A stretch of DNA of 33,821 bases from Phallusia fumigata. Lineage: Eukaryota; Chordata; Ascidiacea; Phlebobranchia; Ascidiidae. The position numbers and the translations under genes were made by a program. The notes beneath the pieces are model-generated. The model had not been told where the DNA came from. It ran no database searches and saw only the letters and a list, made by a program, of their open reading frames with translations. Below, in pieces: positions 21,736-31,807 of the stretch (positions are counted from its first letter, which is position 1; each line of letters starts with the position of its first letter). The DNA lies in the NCBI GenBank assembly GCA_008931825.1, contig QXVZ01005000.1, positions 1 to 33,821 of the forward strand, in the 5' to 3' direction.

Positions 21736-23314
21736 TCCCCTTTATCCAGACTTCTTTCACAGAGCAAGATTTTAACAGTTCTGGCTGCTCAGGCAGATTT
21801 AATGGTTCCTCATCGGTGCCCAGTGGAACTTTTAGGATAACAAAATCTGCTTGATAACCAGATTCAATTTTCCCCTTTGTTGCTTCAGTGTTGTCAGCAT
21901 ACGCAGAACCGGTGGTGTACAGGTCGACTGCTTCCTGAAAAGTGAGACATTCATCAGGTGTGAAACACTTGTCACCATTGTAGAGGCCATCAGGCCTAAA
22001 AATAGCATCATACATTCCTTTCAGTGGGTTAAAGGTTTCAACTGGTGCATCACTACTTCCACCACAGACAATTCCTTTGTTTAACAAGGTTTTCCAGGGG
22101 TATACACATTGCATTAGGCTCTGTGGCAAACGATTTCTGATCTCTTGTGTATCGGTTGGTACAAATGACGGTTGAATTGTGGGAACAACACCACATTTGA
22201 CCATGTCGTCCAAAAGATCTTCTCTCAGAATCTGACAGTGCACTAACAGGGGTCGACTTTCAGGTGGTACTTTACATTTTTTCAGGTATTTAAGGGTGAT
22301 TTCTGTTGCCCTGTCTCCGATGACATGAATTTCAAGTCTATATCCAGCCTTTGTTATCCTGGTGAAACTTTCTTCAATTTCTTTTTCTGTAATCTGCAAA
22401 ACACCCTTATTGCCATTGCTGTTCAAATATGGCTGCGACAGTGCTGCTGTTTCTGGGTTTAGGGCACCATCAATGAAAACTTTGACACATTCACAAGATA
22501 GATTGTCATAGGACGCCTTTGGTTTCAAAGGAAAATTACCACTGTCTATGTCAATATACCAACCAGAAAAGTAGCAGTGAACTGGAAGCAAGTTTTGCTT
22601 CGCTAGACTAACATATGCATCCCAGCACAGTTTATCACAAGGGTGTACGCTTGTCAAACCAACTTTCAAACACTCCTGCAAAGCAGTTAAAACACTGGAC
22701 TCTCGCAATTTAGTTGAGTAGGGAGGCATTACCTTCGAAATCATGCTGATACCACCGTCCTCACGCAAAACACCAGTAGGTTGGCCTGCATTAGGGTGAC
22801 TTTCAGGGTATCGGTCCATCCTGCCATTAACTGGATCTGCAGTTTTATCTGTTATCTGTGCCATTTCCAGAGCTTTGCTATTGGCCACTAGCATATGGTG
22901 ACAGATTCTGAACATTACTGCTGGGCGGTCACTAATTACTTCATCAATATCTGTTTTGTCCGGCATTCTGCCCATTATGTCATGATCCCATCCATAGCCT
23001 ATGACCCATTCACTATATTGCTCGTTAGAAAACTTAAGCACCTTTTCCTTGAAGACTTTGATAGATGACGGCAAGTCCATGTTTCTGCCACCTAGCTTAT
23101 GACCAAGCCACTCTACATGTAAATGGCAGTCATGAAAACCTGGAAAAATCCACTGCTTTTTCATATCCCTCTTTTCTGAATATTTTTCATCTGGTGGCAG
23201 ACTTTGCTCAGTTCCACATTCCACAGTTCTGCCAGTTTCTGGGTTAAAAACCATCCATGAGTAGCATTCAGCACCGCTTCTCCATATCCTTGCATTATAG
23301 AACAGCACAGACAT
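21716..23314 (-). CDS. Amidohydrolase, YtcJ/NfdA-like (Amidohydro_3 family)
   Basis: A metal-dependent hydrolase of 532 residues in one frame, the usual length for YtcJ-like amidohydrolases. The substrate cannot be predicted; relatives act on formamides and similar amide bonds. PGFHDCHLH gives metal ligands His64 and His66. Lys278 in KVFIDGALNPETAAL is in place for a carboxylated lysine. His330 (IHVIGDRA), His359 (HCQIL) and Asp422 (GGSSDAPVE) complete the set. The N-terminal strand LFYNARIW and the C-terminal ADFVILKVP match the small beta domain flanking the barrel. No signal peptide. Upstream on the minus strand lies a good acceptor (TTTGTTTTCAG, exon from 23327) 13 nt before the ATG, so an intron in the 5' UTR or trans-splicing is possible. 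A possible ATTAAA poly(A) signal lies at 21600-21605. Lies 305 bp downstream of FTSJ3, same strand. Confidence 0.9.
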   Translation of the reverse strand: MSVLFYNARIWRSGAECYSWMVFNPETGRTVECGTEQSLPPDEKYSEKRDMKKQWIFPGFHDCHLHVEWLGHKLGGRNMDLPSSIKVFKEKVLKFSNEQYSEWVIGYGWDHDIMGRMPDKTDIDEVISDRPAVMFRICHHMLVANSKALEMAQITDKTADPVNGRMDRYPESHPNAGQPTGVLREDGGISMISKVMPPYSTKLRESSVLTALQECLKVGLTSVHPCDKLCWDAYVSLAKQNLLPVHCYFSGWYIDIDSGNFPLKPKASYDNLSCECVKVFIDGALNPETAALSQPYLNSNGNKGVLQITEKEIEESFTRITKAGYRLEIHVIGDRATEITLKYLKKCKVPPESRPLLVHCQILREDLLDDMVKCGVVPTIQPSFVPTDTQEIRNRLPQSLMQCVYPWKTLLNKGIVCGGSSDAPVETFNPLKGMYDAIFRPDGLYNGDKCFTPDECLTFQEAVDLYTTGSAYADNTEATKGKIESGYQADFVILKVPLGTDEEPLNLPEQPELLKSCSVKEVWIKGKCALQN

Positions 23315-23619
23315 GTCTATAGTTAACTGAAAACAAACTTTTGTACCTGAAAGAGAAGTAAAGCTGTCATTAACCTAACAAAATGCAAGTTTGACTAAAA
23401 TACGATGAGGAAAACTGGCACATTTGTTTGTCACCGAAACCCATTAAATATACAGTAATATACATGGTATTGACCATAGTGGAGTATCAGTTGTGTTGTT
23501 AATACACAAGTATAACTGTAATTAAATAAATACCAGAGGAAATGATCACTAAACAGTGTTTATAACTTTCAGTTACAGCCAGACAAATTAGACCACCAGT
23601 TATAATGTATAACAAACAT

Positions 23620-25839
23620 TTAATTATTCTGTCCCAAAACATTTTGCAAATGTCCATTATTTTGTTTTTTACCGTCTTTTTCCTCCTTTACCACTTTCTT
23701 TTTGTCCATGCGCAAATCTTTTTTCATCCTCTTGTCCACAACCTTAAACTTTCCAGCCACTCCTGGTGGTCTACGTACACGTTTTCCAGTCCCCTTCTTG
23801 GCAAACACATATGTGGTGTGCTCTTTTTTCTTGCCTAGCAGCCCAGCCTTTTTGTAGATAGTTTTCACATGGGCTGCCTTTTCCTTGTTAGACATGTCCT
23901 GTGAGTCAGTGATGCCCTCTGCTTGTTTTCTAGCCTTATCCAGTTTTTTCATTTGTTTTCTTTTTTTCCTTGCTTTAGCTTCAGCCACTTTTTTGATTGT
24001 CCTGTCATTAATTTTCATCTCCTTCGATTTATAAAAGTTTACTAGATCTTTCGGGACATACTGGTTGAGGTGATTGTGAACAACTCTTTTCTTTTCATCT
24101 TCTACAAACCAATCAGGGAGGTTGCAAACATCATCATTGAAAGTGTACCTATTAAATGATGCATCAATCACATCACGTTTCTGTTTGTTAGATGTTGCTA
24201 ATACTGTGCCCAAGGCTAAACCTTCAGCATCCATTTGATAGTTCTCTTTTGCGATAGGAGTCCTCTGATTCATTTCTTCGTCATCTGAATCACTGTCACT
24301 TTCCTGTTGCTCTGGAACAACTGTGTCATCCTCAACGCTCTTCTGTTTATCTGCTGTTTTTTCTTCAAACTTTTTTTTGTTTTGGTGATATTCCTCTGCA
24401 TGAGTTACCTCATCGACCTCATTTTCATCCTCCTCAATCTTGCGAAAAATGTCTTTCTTAAACCACAACTGAGTCTCAAACTCATCAACACTTTCATTAT
24501 CACTCTCATCAGCACGAGTGGCATCCATGGCATGGTCAGAGTCACTTTCCATCTCTAACTCATCATCTGATTCCTCTGATTCAAACTGAAGTGCTTGATC
24601 AACATCAACATCATCAGAAATTTCTGTTGGCTTTTTAGAAGCGGCAATATTCTCCAAAGCAAACAGTTCCATGTCATCTTGCACAGTGATTGACTGGGCC
24701 ATGTGGCTCATACGCTCACGCAGTTTGTTTCGTTCCTTTAAAACAGTCTTTTTCTTCTTTTTTAATGTCCGTGCTTCATCCTCTTTTAGTTCAGCCAGTT
24801 TCTTTTCAATTTCCTCATCACTGTCAGGTTCATCCTCTTTTTCAACATTCACTTCAGAAGCTGGGTCACCCCCTGCTAGTTTTTTCATTTTTCGATGAAA
24901 ATTCAATAGAGCTTTTATTTCCTTTTTCCCCAAACTTTTAATGTCCTTTACATTTTCAACCATATCTTTGGTGACTAACTTATGTGTTTTTAACACTTCA
25001 TCCCTGAATTCAAGTTCATTAACCTCACTCAACAGCTTAAGTGGATTAGAGCTGGCCAAAAACTCAGAAACTGTAACACGGCGAAACAGCAAATCACGCT
25101 CTTCTTCATAACCCTTTGCTTTTTTCTTTTTCTTTTTTGGTTCAAAATCCAGAATGCTAATGTCACGCTGTTTGCCCTCGATTTCCTGGAACACAGATTT
25201 CGGGTCGAAAAACTTGCTGTCTATTTTGTCTGGTGCCTTGTAGCCCTGACAGACCACAAAAATCTCAGCAGAAACATTTCTAGAAGCCTGTGGTTTGGTG
25301 GCATGCACTTTGTTGAAAAGTTGTCCGAACACCCACATCAAAGCCTGGTAGTCTTTTGACCTGAAGACCTTGCTTATGAACCACCCACCCTTTTTTAAAA
25401 ACTCACAAGCAAGTTTTACCGAGTGCAATGCCAATACAGACTGTGAGTATGCATCGTGTAGCCAGTTTTTTCCAACATTCGGTGCACCATCATGCAAGAA
25501 GCAATCAACTTTCCATTTGTGCAACTCGTTTTTAATCTGGGTTCTGCAACTTTCTTTCGTAATGTCATCCTGGAAAGTGATACATCTGGGAATGGGCTTG
25601 ATGGGCACAAGATCAACACCAATTATGATACTCTTGATGGGCATGTGCTCTGACGCCACCTGCAACCATCCTCCCGGAGCTGCACAAAGGTCGACCAATA
25701 CTTGTGAAGATTGTAGGAAGTTGAATTTCTTGTTCAACTGCAGAAGTTTGAAAGCTGACCGAGCCCTGTACCCAGTTTCTTTTGCGAGCTGGTAGTACTT
25801 GTCCTTTCGGGCTTTGGCCTTGGCCTTATTCTTGCCCAT
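23620..25839 (-). CDS. FTSJ3: pre-rRNA 2'-O-ribose methyltransferase FTSJ3/Spb1
   Basis: A nucleolar methyltransferase for large-subunit rRNA maturation. Single frame of 739 residues; human FTSJ3 and yeast Spb1 are about 840, the difference probably lying in the acidic linker. The FtsJ domain (about 1-205) has the AdoMet loop DLCAAPGGWLQVA (50-62). It also has the catalytic tetrad Lys31-Asp117-Lys157-Glu192, each exactly seven residues below the E. coli RrmJ numbers (38, 124, 164, 199). A helical charged region (about 230-390) fits DUF3381, then an Asp/Glu/Ser-rich stretch (about 400-530). The C-terminal Spb1_C part contains FNDDVCNLPDWFVEDEKKR and a very Lys-rich tail with GKRVRRPPGVAGKFKVVDKR. 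The start MGKNKAKAKARKDKYYQLAK is the family N-terminus. Coding sequence intronless. An ATTAAA overlaps the stop codon; no AATAAA occurs before the next gene. Confidence 0.96.
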   Translation of the reverse strand: MGKNKAKAKARKDKYYQLAKETGYRARSAFKLLQLNKKFNFLQSSQVLVDLCAAPGGWLQVASEHMPIKSIIIGVDLVPIKPIPRCITFQDDITKESCRTQIKNELHKWKVDCFLHDGAPNVGKNWLHDAYSQSVLALHSVKLACEFLKKGGWFISKVFRSKDYQALMWVFGQLFNKVHATKPQASRNVSAEIFVVCQGYKAPDKIDSKFFDPKSVFQEIEGKQRDISILDFEPKKKKKKAKGYEEERDLLFRRVTVSEFLASSNPLKLLSEVNELEFRDEVLKTHKLVTKDMVENVKDIKSLGKKEIKALLNFHRKMKKLAGGDPASEVNVEKEDEPDSDEEIEKKLAELKEDEARTLKKKKKTVLKERNKLRERMSHMAQSITVQDDMELFALENIAASKKPTEISDDVDVDQALQFESEESDDELEMESDSDHAMDATRADESDNESVDEFETQLWFKKDIFRKIEEDENEVDEVTHAEEYHQNKKKFEEKTADKQKSVEDDTVVPEQQESDSDSDDEEMNQRTPIAKENYQMDAEGLALGTVLATSNKQKRDVIDASFNRYTFNDDVCNLPDWFVEDEKKRVVHNHLNQYVPKDLVNFYKSKEMKINDRTIKKVAEAKARKKRKQMKKLDKARKQAEGITDSQDMSNKEKAAHVKTIYKKAGLLGKKKEHTTYVFAKKGTGKRVRRPPGVAGKFKVVDKRMKKDLRMDKKKVVKEEKDGKKQNNGHLQNVLGQNN

Positions 25840-27425
25840 TGTTATGGCAAATCACTCTTTTTTATTTTAGCTGGCTCAAGTTAGTTCAAAACTGTAAAAA
25901 TAAAAAACCTGTTTTAACTATTAAAAATGCATTATTCACAAACTACGAAATAATGGACAAATGCCAACATAAGACATTTCAAATGACCTGATATCGATTA
26001 AACAAGTTTCTGACATCCAAACCATGTTAAAACCTCTGTCAAAAAAATATTACACTTATTGGATATCTTTTTTACATTCCAACAAAGTATGAAATACCCT
26101 TCGCCACCCAGTATGAATTGGTTACAACAAACTATTTGCCACTCAGTCATATTCTACAGTTTTTTCACCCAGCTCACTGAGCTCAGCATGAAATGAAGGA
26201 ATAATTTGTTAATAGCAACTCAAAAAAATATTTCATTACAGTTCCAAGAATTTATGCAAATCAAAATGAAACGTTTGCAAATGTGAATCAATCTCTTTGA
26301 ACGCCATTTGTTTTACAATACCCATATATGAATATGAACAAGGATTTGTCGTACATTTTCCAATGTCTGCCTCCAACCAGCACGATTTTTTAAATTTTTC
26401 GGCTTGCTAATCACCGGACTCGTAAATTTCAACATTTACTAACCTCGTCCAACGCCGCGCGGCACACAAATAACTAGTTTGATATCTACTTAGCTGCACG
26501 ACGCATGCGCACCAATGGTTAACCAATCAAGTCAGCCTTCCAAACACACCCACCACGTTTTTGATTATCCAAGACCACAGAGCACGTCATGTTAATTTAT
26601 GTATCATACTTTTTTGCAAACTTATATACTCTGAAATAATTACCGTAATTATACTTTTTTTCCATTAATCTACACATTTAATAGCTCTTTAAAACAGATT
26701 ACTTTTCATCAATAAAAACGGATTGTACCCAAGAGCAACGGATTCAGTAAGTTTGCAGCAAAATCGTGAGTCAGCGTTTCCTGTTTTCGTAAGGTTAACA
26801 AGTTTGTAAGCCATTTGTAAACAAACCACCCATAGCCTTGCTCGGCCCTAGGATTGCCAACCGTCCCTTTCAAGACCATGTTCAGCTCTATCTATCCTTG
26901 TCTTTTATCTAGGCTTAAAATTACACTTTATGTCCTTTACTTTGATATCATTTTGACCGGTAGTTTAATGTCCGTGAAATCCGCAGGGAGACCAGGGTAC
27001 ACGTAGAAATCGTAGAACCAAAGCAAATACGGCGTATTACACTACATTAGTGATGGGCACCTTCACAAAATCGAGCCGTAATTTGTTATCAGTGAAATCT
27101 ATGTGAGAAAACTTTAATAGTAGTGCCATGTTATTATTATCAGATCGAAATATTAATTGGAAATGTGTTTTGGAGACAATAAAATATCAATTAATTTATA
27201 ATGTCGTTTATTGTAGCTTGACAAAGTTGGTAACCCTACTCAGCCTTACCAACGTCAAAACACTGCTTTGCCGCTGTCCTAAAGTAAACAACGTTGTAAA
27301 TATGTTAACAAGTGAGCTGAGTACTGATTTCGGTTTGAAGAGAGTAAGCAGTATCCTGTTGGTTTCTAAAGCCTGTCAATTCGATTTAGTTGTCTCTTAC
27401 TTCAAAAAGTATACAAAACTGCAGT
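25840..27425. other. Region between FTSJ3 and cathepsin O
   Basis: About 1.6 kb holding the FTSJ3 promoter side and the end of the cathepsin O transcript; both genes are on the minus strand. A plus-strand frame at 27128-27493 (121 codons) runs antisense to the cathepsin 3' flank and has no family motif. No other feature recognised. Confidence 0.5.
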
Positions 27426-27431
27426 TTTATT
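27426..27431 (-). terminator. Poly(A) signal of cathepsin O
   Basis: TTTATT on the plus strand (AATAAA on the minus strand), 95 nt beyond the cathepsin O stop codon (27526..27528). Confidence 0.6.
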
Positions 27432-27525
27432 GCACCCATACAAAAGTGTTCAGGCAAAACAATCAACAAAAAACAAACAAAACAGTTGTTTAGCCATAAT
27501 AAAGGCTTAAGTGCATCGGGATGGT

Positions 27526-30500
27526 TTAATTGTATGTTGACTTGACACCGCTAAATGAATTTGCAACACCTGCAAAAAAGTTTAACACAAATAAAAGATA
27601 GGTATTGTTTGTTTCGTTTTATTCTTGAGGGGTGGCACAACAGTGTGTTATGCTCAGAATGAGTGTTGACGAGCTGCCTGCCTTATTGCAGTTCTGTTGG
27701 GATCTTTTTTATTTTAATTTTTTATTTTTTGAAGTTGGTGACTTTTGGTCAACACATTGGGTCCACTGGGTTTAAGCAATGCCACTTAAGTTTTTAGCTC
27801 ATGGAAACACAAGCGACCAAGGCAGGACAAAGCAGTAACGTCAACCACCTGGCCATCTTGGCAACAATATTTCACATAAAAATGCTTACCACATAGATTG
27901 TCTCCAATCTTTATTCGTAAATATCCATTTTCCCCAAAGTTTAAGCCCCATGAGTTCCTGACAATCCAGTAGGGTGGTTTCTCTATTCAACATACATTAC
28001 AGTTTTATGTACTTAAGGTGAATACAATCAGGTTTTGATTAGGTTAATTTGTTCTAGTTAAGCACAAAAATTTGAAATTGATCACCACACCTAAATATAG
28101 GAAGAGGGGCATGTGTAAGCCAGCTTACCATTTAAGTTGTAGCCAACAATTTGTACTGCATGATTTGCTGAGTCATATGAGCAATGATGCTGTATTACTC
28201 CACCGATGTAATCCTGTAAACATGCAGCAGAGTTATTTTACTTGGTAAAAGAAATTGTTGCAATACAATGCACTATTTGTAACAGCTGCAAACCTTGATC
28301 ATACAACGAAATTAAACTTCAAGGCAATTTTTTCAAAAGAGGAAATATTGAACCCAAAAATGTTTTATAGGTGTAAAAACACTATTTTCAAAGCCTAGCA
28401 TAGTAGGTACAGTGACATAAAAAGCAGACGGTCTGTAGCATTTAAATTGGGTTTGCTTGATGAAACAAGTAACCACCGGACTGCAAGTTAAAATGCTGTG
28501 AATCGCATATAAGTGAAAAATACAATGGGGGGAGCAAGGTTGAATTCGCTGTGGTGCACCATTATTGCAAGGCATTATGGATGGGGGCTCTCAAAAGAGT
28601 AGGTTTGGCACATTATAAAAAAATGACTGGGGTTATCATTTGTTTTGTTACAAAGTATGCAAATTAGCTTCAATTTATGCTAAGGCACAGACAACAAAAA
28701 AAGTTAAAAAATTGTATGGAAAATTTAATGAGCATTTTCTCTGAACACGTACTTAATTTGAAAGCCAAAGCTTCCTACAATCCAAAGGATACACAGCTGG
28801 GGCCATGGGACAGAGATTGAACATGTCTACTCTACAGGGCTCAAAAAATCACAAAACCTCTCACCTGCCAACTGATAGCATTTACGGAAACAGCAACCGG
28901 TCCTATGTCATGCACAAGTGGCAACATCTTTTTCATTTCAATAGTTGGACAAGGTCCAGAACATCTGTGAGTTTATGAAATGTTGCAATGCACATTTTTC
29001 AACATATTTTTAGTGCATTTGTATCTACTCACGAGTAACAAAAGTAGTCTGAGACTCCAATTCCAACAGTTTGCCTTAAAAAAAGAAAAAAACACACAAT
29101 TGCAGCAGACATAAATAATGGTGACGCAGATAGTTTGCCAGAAATGCCACTTACAAATTCCTTTTGCATTGCTCAGTTGAACCGTCATATGGATACAAAT
29201 AACTTTGTACAAGTCTGATTTTATTCTGAAAAAAACAACACTTTTTGTAGCAAACAGAATAAAAGATACATAAAAATAAATCTAGCATAGTAAAAACTAA
29301 GCCCCTTAAGAACTAATAATACAATGAATTTGTTCCTACATTTTTAAGCCATGATAAAGCATTGCATGGCGAGCCACCTTTGCACCCATAATTATCTGTA
29401 CTGCAGTCCACAACTTCTTGGGTGCTTAACTCAGTTATTTGGTTTCCTGATATTGCCCACGAGGTTTCCACATTTTCCACTGTACTGAATGCCCTGGAGA
29501 TTGTTGAACATCACAAACAATAAAAAAGGGTTTTATAGTCCCAAGTGCATATGCAGAAAATAAAAAGTAAATCTTTTACTGATGTGTTTTTTGGGAAACA
29601 CATACTACTTACATACCAGCAGCTTCCGCACTGAAACAAAAAAAGATACTTTATTGGATGTGTCTTTGATTAATTCATGCAAGTGACACCAGAGATCAAA
29701 GAACTTACACCTCCTTGGTCTTTTACTGGCGTCACCACTTCTTTATTTCTCCAATCCCATACATTTTCAGTAATAGGAATTTGCATATATTTTTTCAGAT
29801 GCAAGGAATCATTGTGGGTTGAAAAAGATTCTCCAAAATGTTTTGATAAATATTTTTCTGAAAGTATTTAAAGAGTTTTTGTAGTGTTTTAATAAAACTG
29901 TTACAAACAGTAAGTGTATGTTGGTTTTACTTTTTTTTAGTGACAGAAAAACATCTGAATGACAGGCTTATGCACCCAAAGTGTCTGCAACAAACCGGCC
30001 TTTTTTATTTGATTTAACTCTCTGCCTGCAGTGCCTTTCGAAACTAAAGGTCTGCTAAGGGTATTGTACATTAGCTTGTAACTTTATAAGTCCACATGGT
30101 GTATAAATTCATACTGAGGATTTGCCAAACTGCAAGAATCCCATGTTAATGCTTACTAGGCCACGCATAATTTAGGTGTGATGACACACATGCATGATGT
30201 AGCAGTATATTACTCATCATATACTTTTTCTGTAAACTCAAATGTTCTTGATTTTAGTTTTCAGTGAGGCTTGTTTTCATGAAAAAAANATACAAATAAC
30301 TTTGTACAAGTCTGATTTTATTCTGAAAAAAACAACACTTTTTGTAGCAAACAGAATAAAAGATACATAAAAATAAATCTAGCATAGTAAAAACTAAGCC
30401 CCTTAAGAACTAATAATACAATGAATTTGTTCCTACATTTTTAAGCCATGATAAAGCATTGCATGGCGAGCCACCTTTGCACCCATAATTATCTGTACTG

Positions 30501-31804
30501 CAGTCCACAACTTCTTGGGTGCTTAACTCAGTTATTTGGTTTCCTGATATTGCCCACGAGGTTTCCACATTTTCCACTGTACTGAATGCCCTGGAGATTG
30601 TTGAACATCACAAACAATAAAAAAGGGTTTTATAGTCCCAAGTGCATATGCAGAAAATAAAAAGTAAATCTTTTACTGATGTGTTTTTTGGGAAACACAT
30701 ACTACTTACATACCAGCAGCTTCCGCACTGAAACAAAAAAAGATACTTTATTGGATGTGTCTTTGATTAATTCATGCAAGTGACACCAGAGATCAAAGAA
30801 CTTACACCTCCTTGGTCTTTTACTGGCGTCACCACTTCTTTATTTCTCCAATCCCATACATTTTCAGTAATAGGAATTTGCATATATTTTTTCAGATGCA
30901 AGGAATCATTGTGGGTTGAAAAAGATTCTCCAACATGTTTTGATAAATATTTTTCTGGATGTATTTAAAGAATTTTTGTAGTGTTTTAATAAAACTGTTA
31001 CAAACAGTAAGTGTATGTTGGTTTTACTTTTTTTTTAGTGACAGAAAAACATCTGAATGACAGGCTTATGCACCCAAAGTGTCTGCAACAAACCGGCCTT
31101 TTTTATTTGATTTAACACTCTGCCCTGCAGTGCGTTTCGAAACTAAAGGTCTGCTAAGGGTATTGTACATTAGCTTGTAACTTTATAAGTCCACATGGTG
31201 TATAAATTCATACTGAGGATTTGCCAAACTGCAAGAATCCCATGTTAATGCTTACTAGGCCACGCATAATTTAGGTGTGATGACACACATGCATGATGTA
31301 GCAGTATATTACTCATCATATACTTTTTCTGTAAACTCAAATGTTCTTGATTTTAGTTTTCAGTGAGGCTTGTTTTCATGAAAAAAACACCAATACGGGA
31401 AAGGTGGAAATGCAAGGTCTGTACAATACTTGACAAACCTTCAAATTCCTGAGGAGACAAATCAGAAAACTTGGTAATTCCATAAACTGGTGTGCTGGTG
31501 TTGCCATCTGTTTTCATCAAGTTGAGGTGATTGCGAGAATTGATTCGCTTGATTGAAGCCTAGAAGTCAACAAGATATGTAAATGCTCAGCAATTGGCAT
31601 GACCATTTTAAATCACAACCGAGACAAAAACTGTACCATAAAGTTGTTAAAGCGAAAGTTATGTTCCGAACTTCCATAATCATATGTTTTATTGTATGTT
31701 ATTTTAAAAGCTCTGAACAAGTCCTCAAGCCCACTTTTTCTGGATGGAAGTGCATTGGCCCAAGCAACAAAAATGCAAGTCAAAAGAAAAAAACGAAAAA
31801 ACAT
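27526..31804 (-). CDS. CTSO: Cathepsin O, papain-family (C1A) cysteine protease
   Basis: A lysosomal or secreted protease. Eleven minus-strand exons join in phase: 31804..31637, 31559..31439, 30954..30806, 30727..30714, 30590..30437, 29225..29155, 29074..29033, 28964..28865, 28213..28129, 27982..27890, 27569..27526. They encode 346 residues (human CTSO 321). Domains: signal peptide [19 protein letters not shown]29 propeptide with an ERFNIN-like helix ([17 protein letters not shown]) and [14 protein letters not shown]; mature part from about VWDWR. Catalytic Cys lies in QGG-CGSCW, His in [10 protein letters not shown], Asn in [35 protein letters not shown] and the short end CGVANS match cathepsin O specifically (NYGCNGGSTLNALNWL, DYLGGIIQHHC, CGIADS). 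Exons 3-5 recur at 29857..29709, 29630..29617 and 29493..29340, and part of exon 6 at 30290..30322, because of the unmerged join at 30289. The gene itself is intact. Confidence 0.93.
27628..27862 (-). mobile_element. tRNA-derived SINE, copy 2 (cathepsin O last intron)
   Basis: Homologous to 1480..1755 along its length in the same orientation, sharing GTTATGCTC-ATGAGT, CTGCCT-ATTGCAGTTC-GTTGG, AAGTTGGTGACTT, TTGGGTCCA-TGGGTT and AGCAATGC. Its tRNA-like head (GCCAAGATGGCCAGGTGGTT read from 27862 on the minus strand) is degenerate and the B box is not recognisable. It sits between exons 10 and 11 of cathepsin O. Confidence 0.68.
29193..31387 (+). repeat. Tandem pair of 1.1-kb copies flanking n at 30289 (probable unmerged alleles)
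   Basis: 29193..30288 and 30290..31387 match nearly perfectly, both starting ATACAAATAACTTTGTACAA and ending TGTTTTCATGAAAAAAA. About ten differences were noticed, for example CCAAAATG versus CCAACATG in exon 3. The pair meets exactly at the n and duplicates cathepsin O exons 3-5, with exon 6 complete only in the first copy and truncated at the n in the second. Confidence 0.88.
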
Positions 31805-31807
31805 AGT

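Noticed and set aside
27128..27493. 121-codon plus-strand frame followed by AATAAA at 27498
   Set aside because: No family motif and AT-driven composition. It runs antisense into the 3' end of cathepsin O, and the hexamer is common in such DNA.
29677..30968. Two plus-strand 64-codon frames repeated at 29677 and 30774
   Set aside because: They are antisense to exon 3 of cathepsin O, seen twice because of the duplicated assembly segment.
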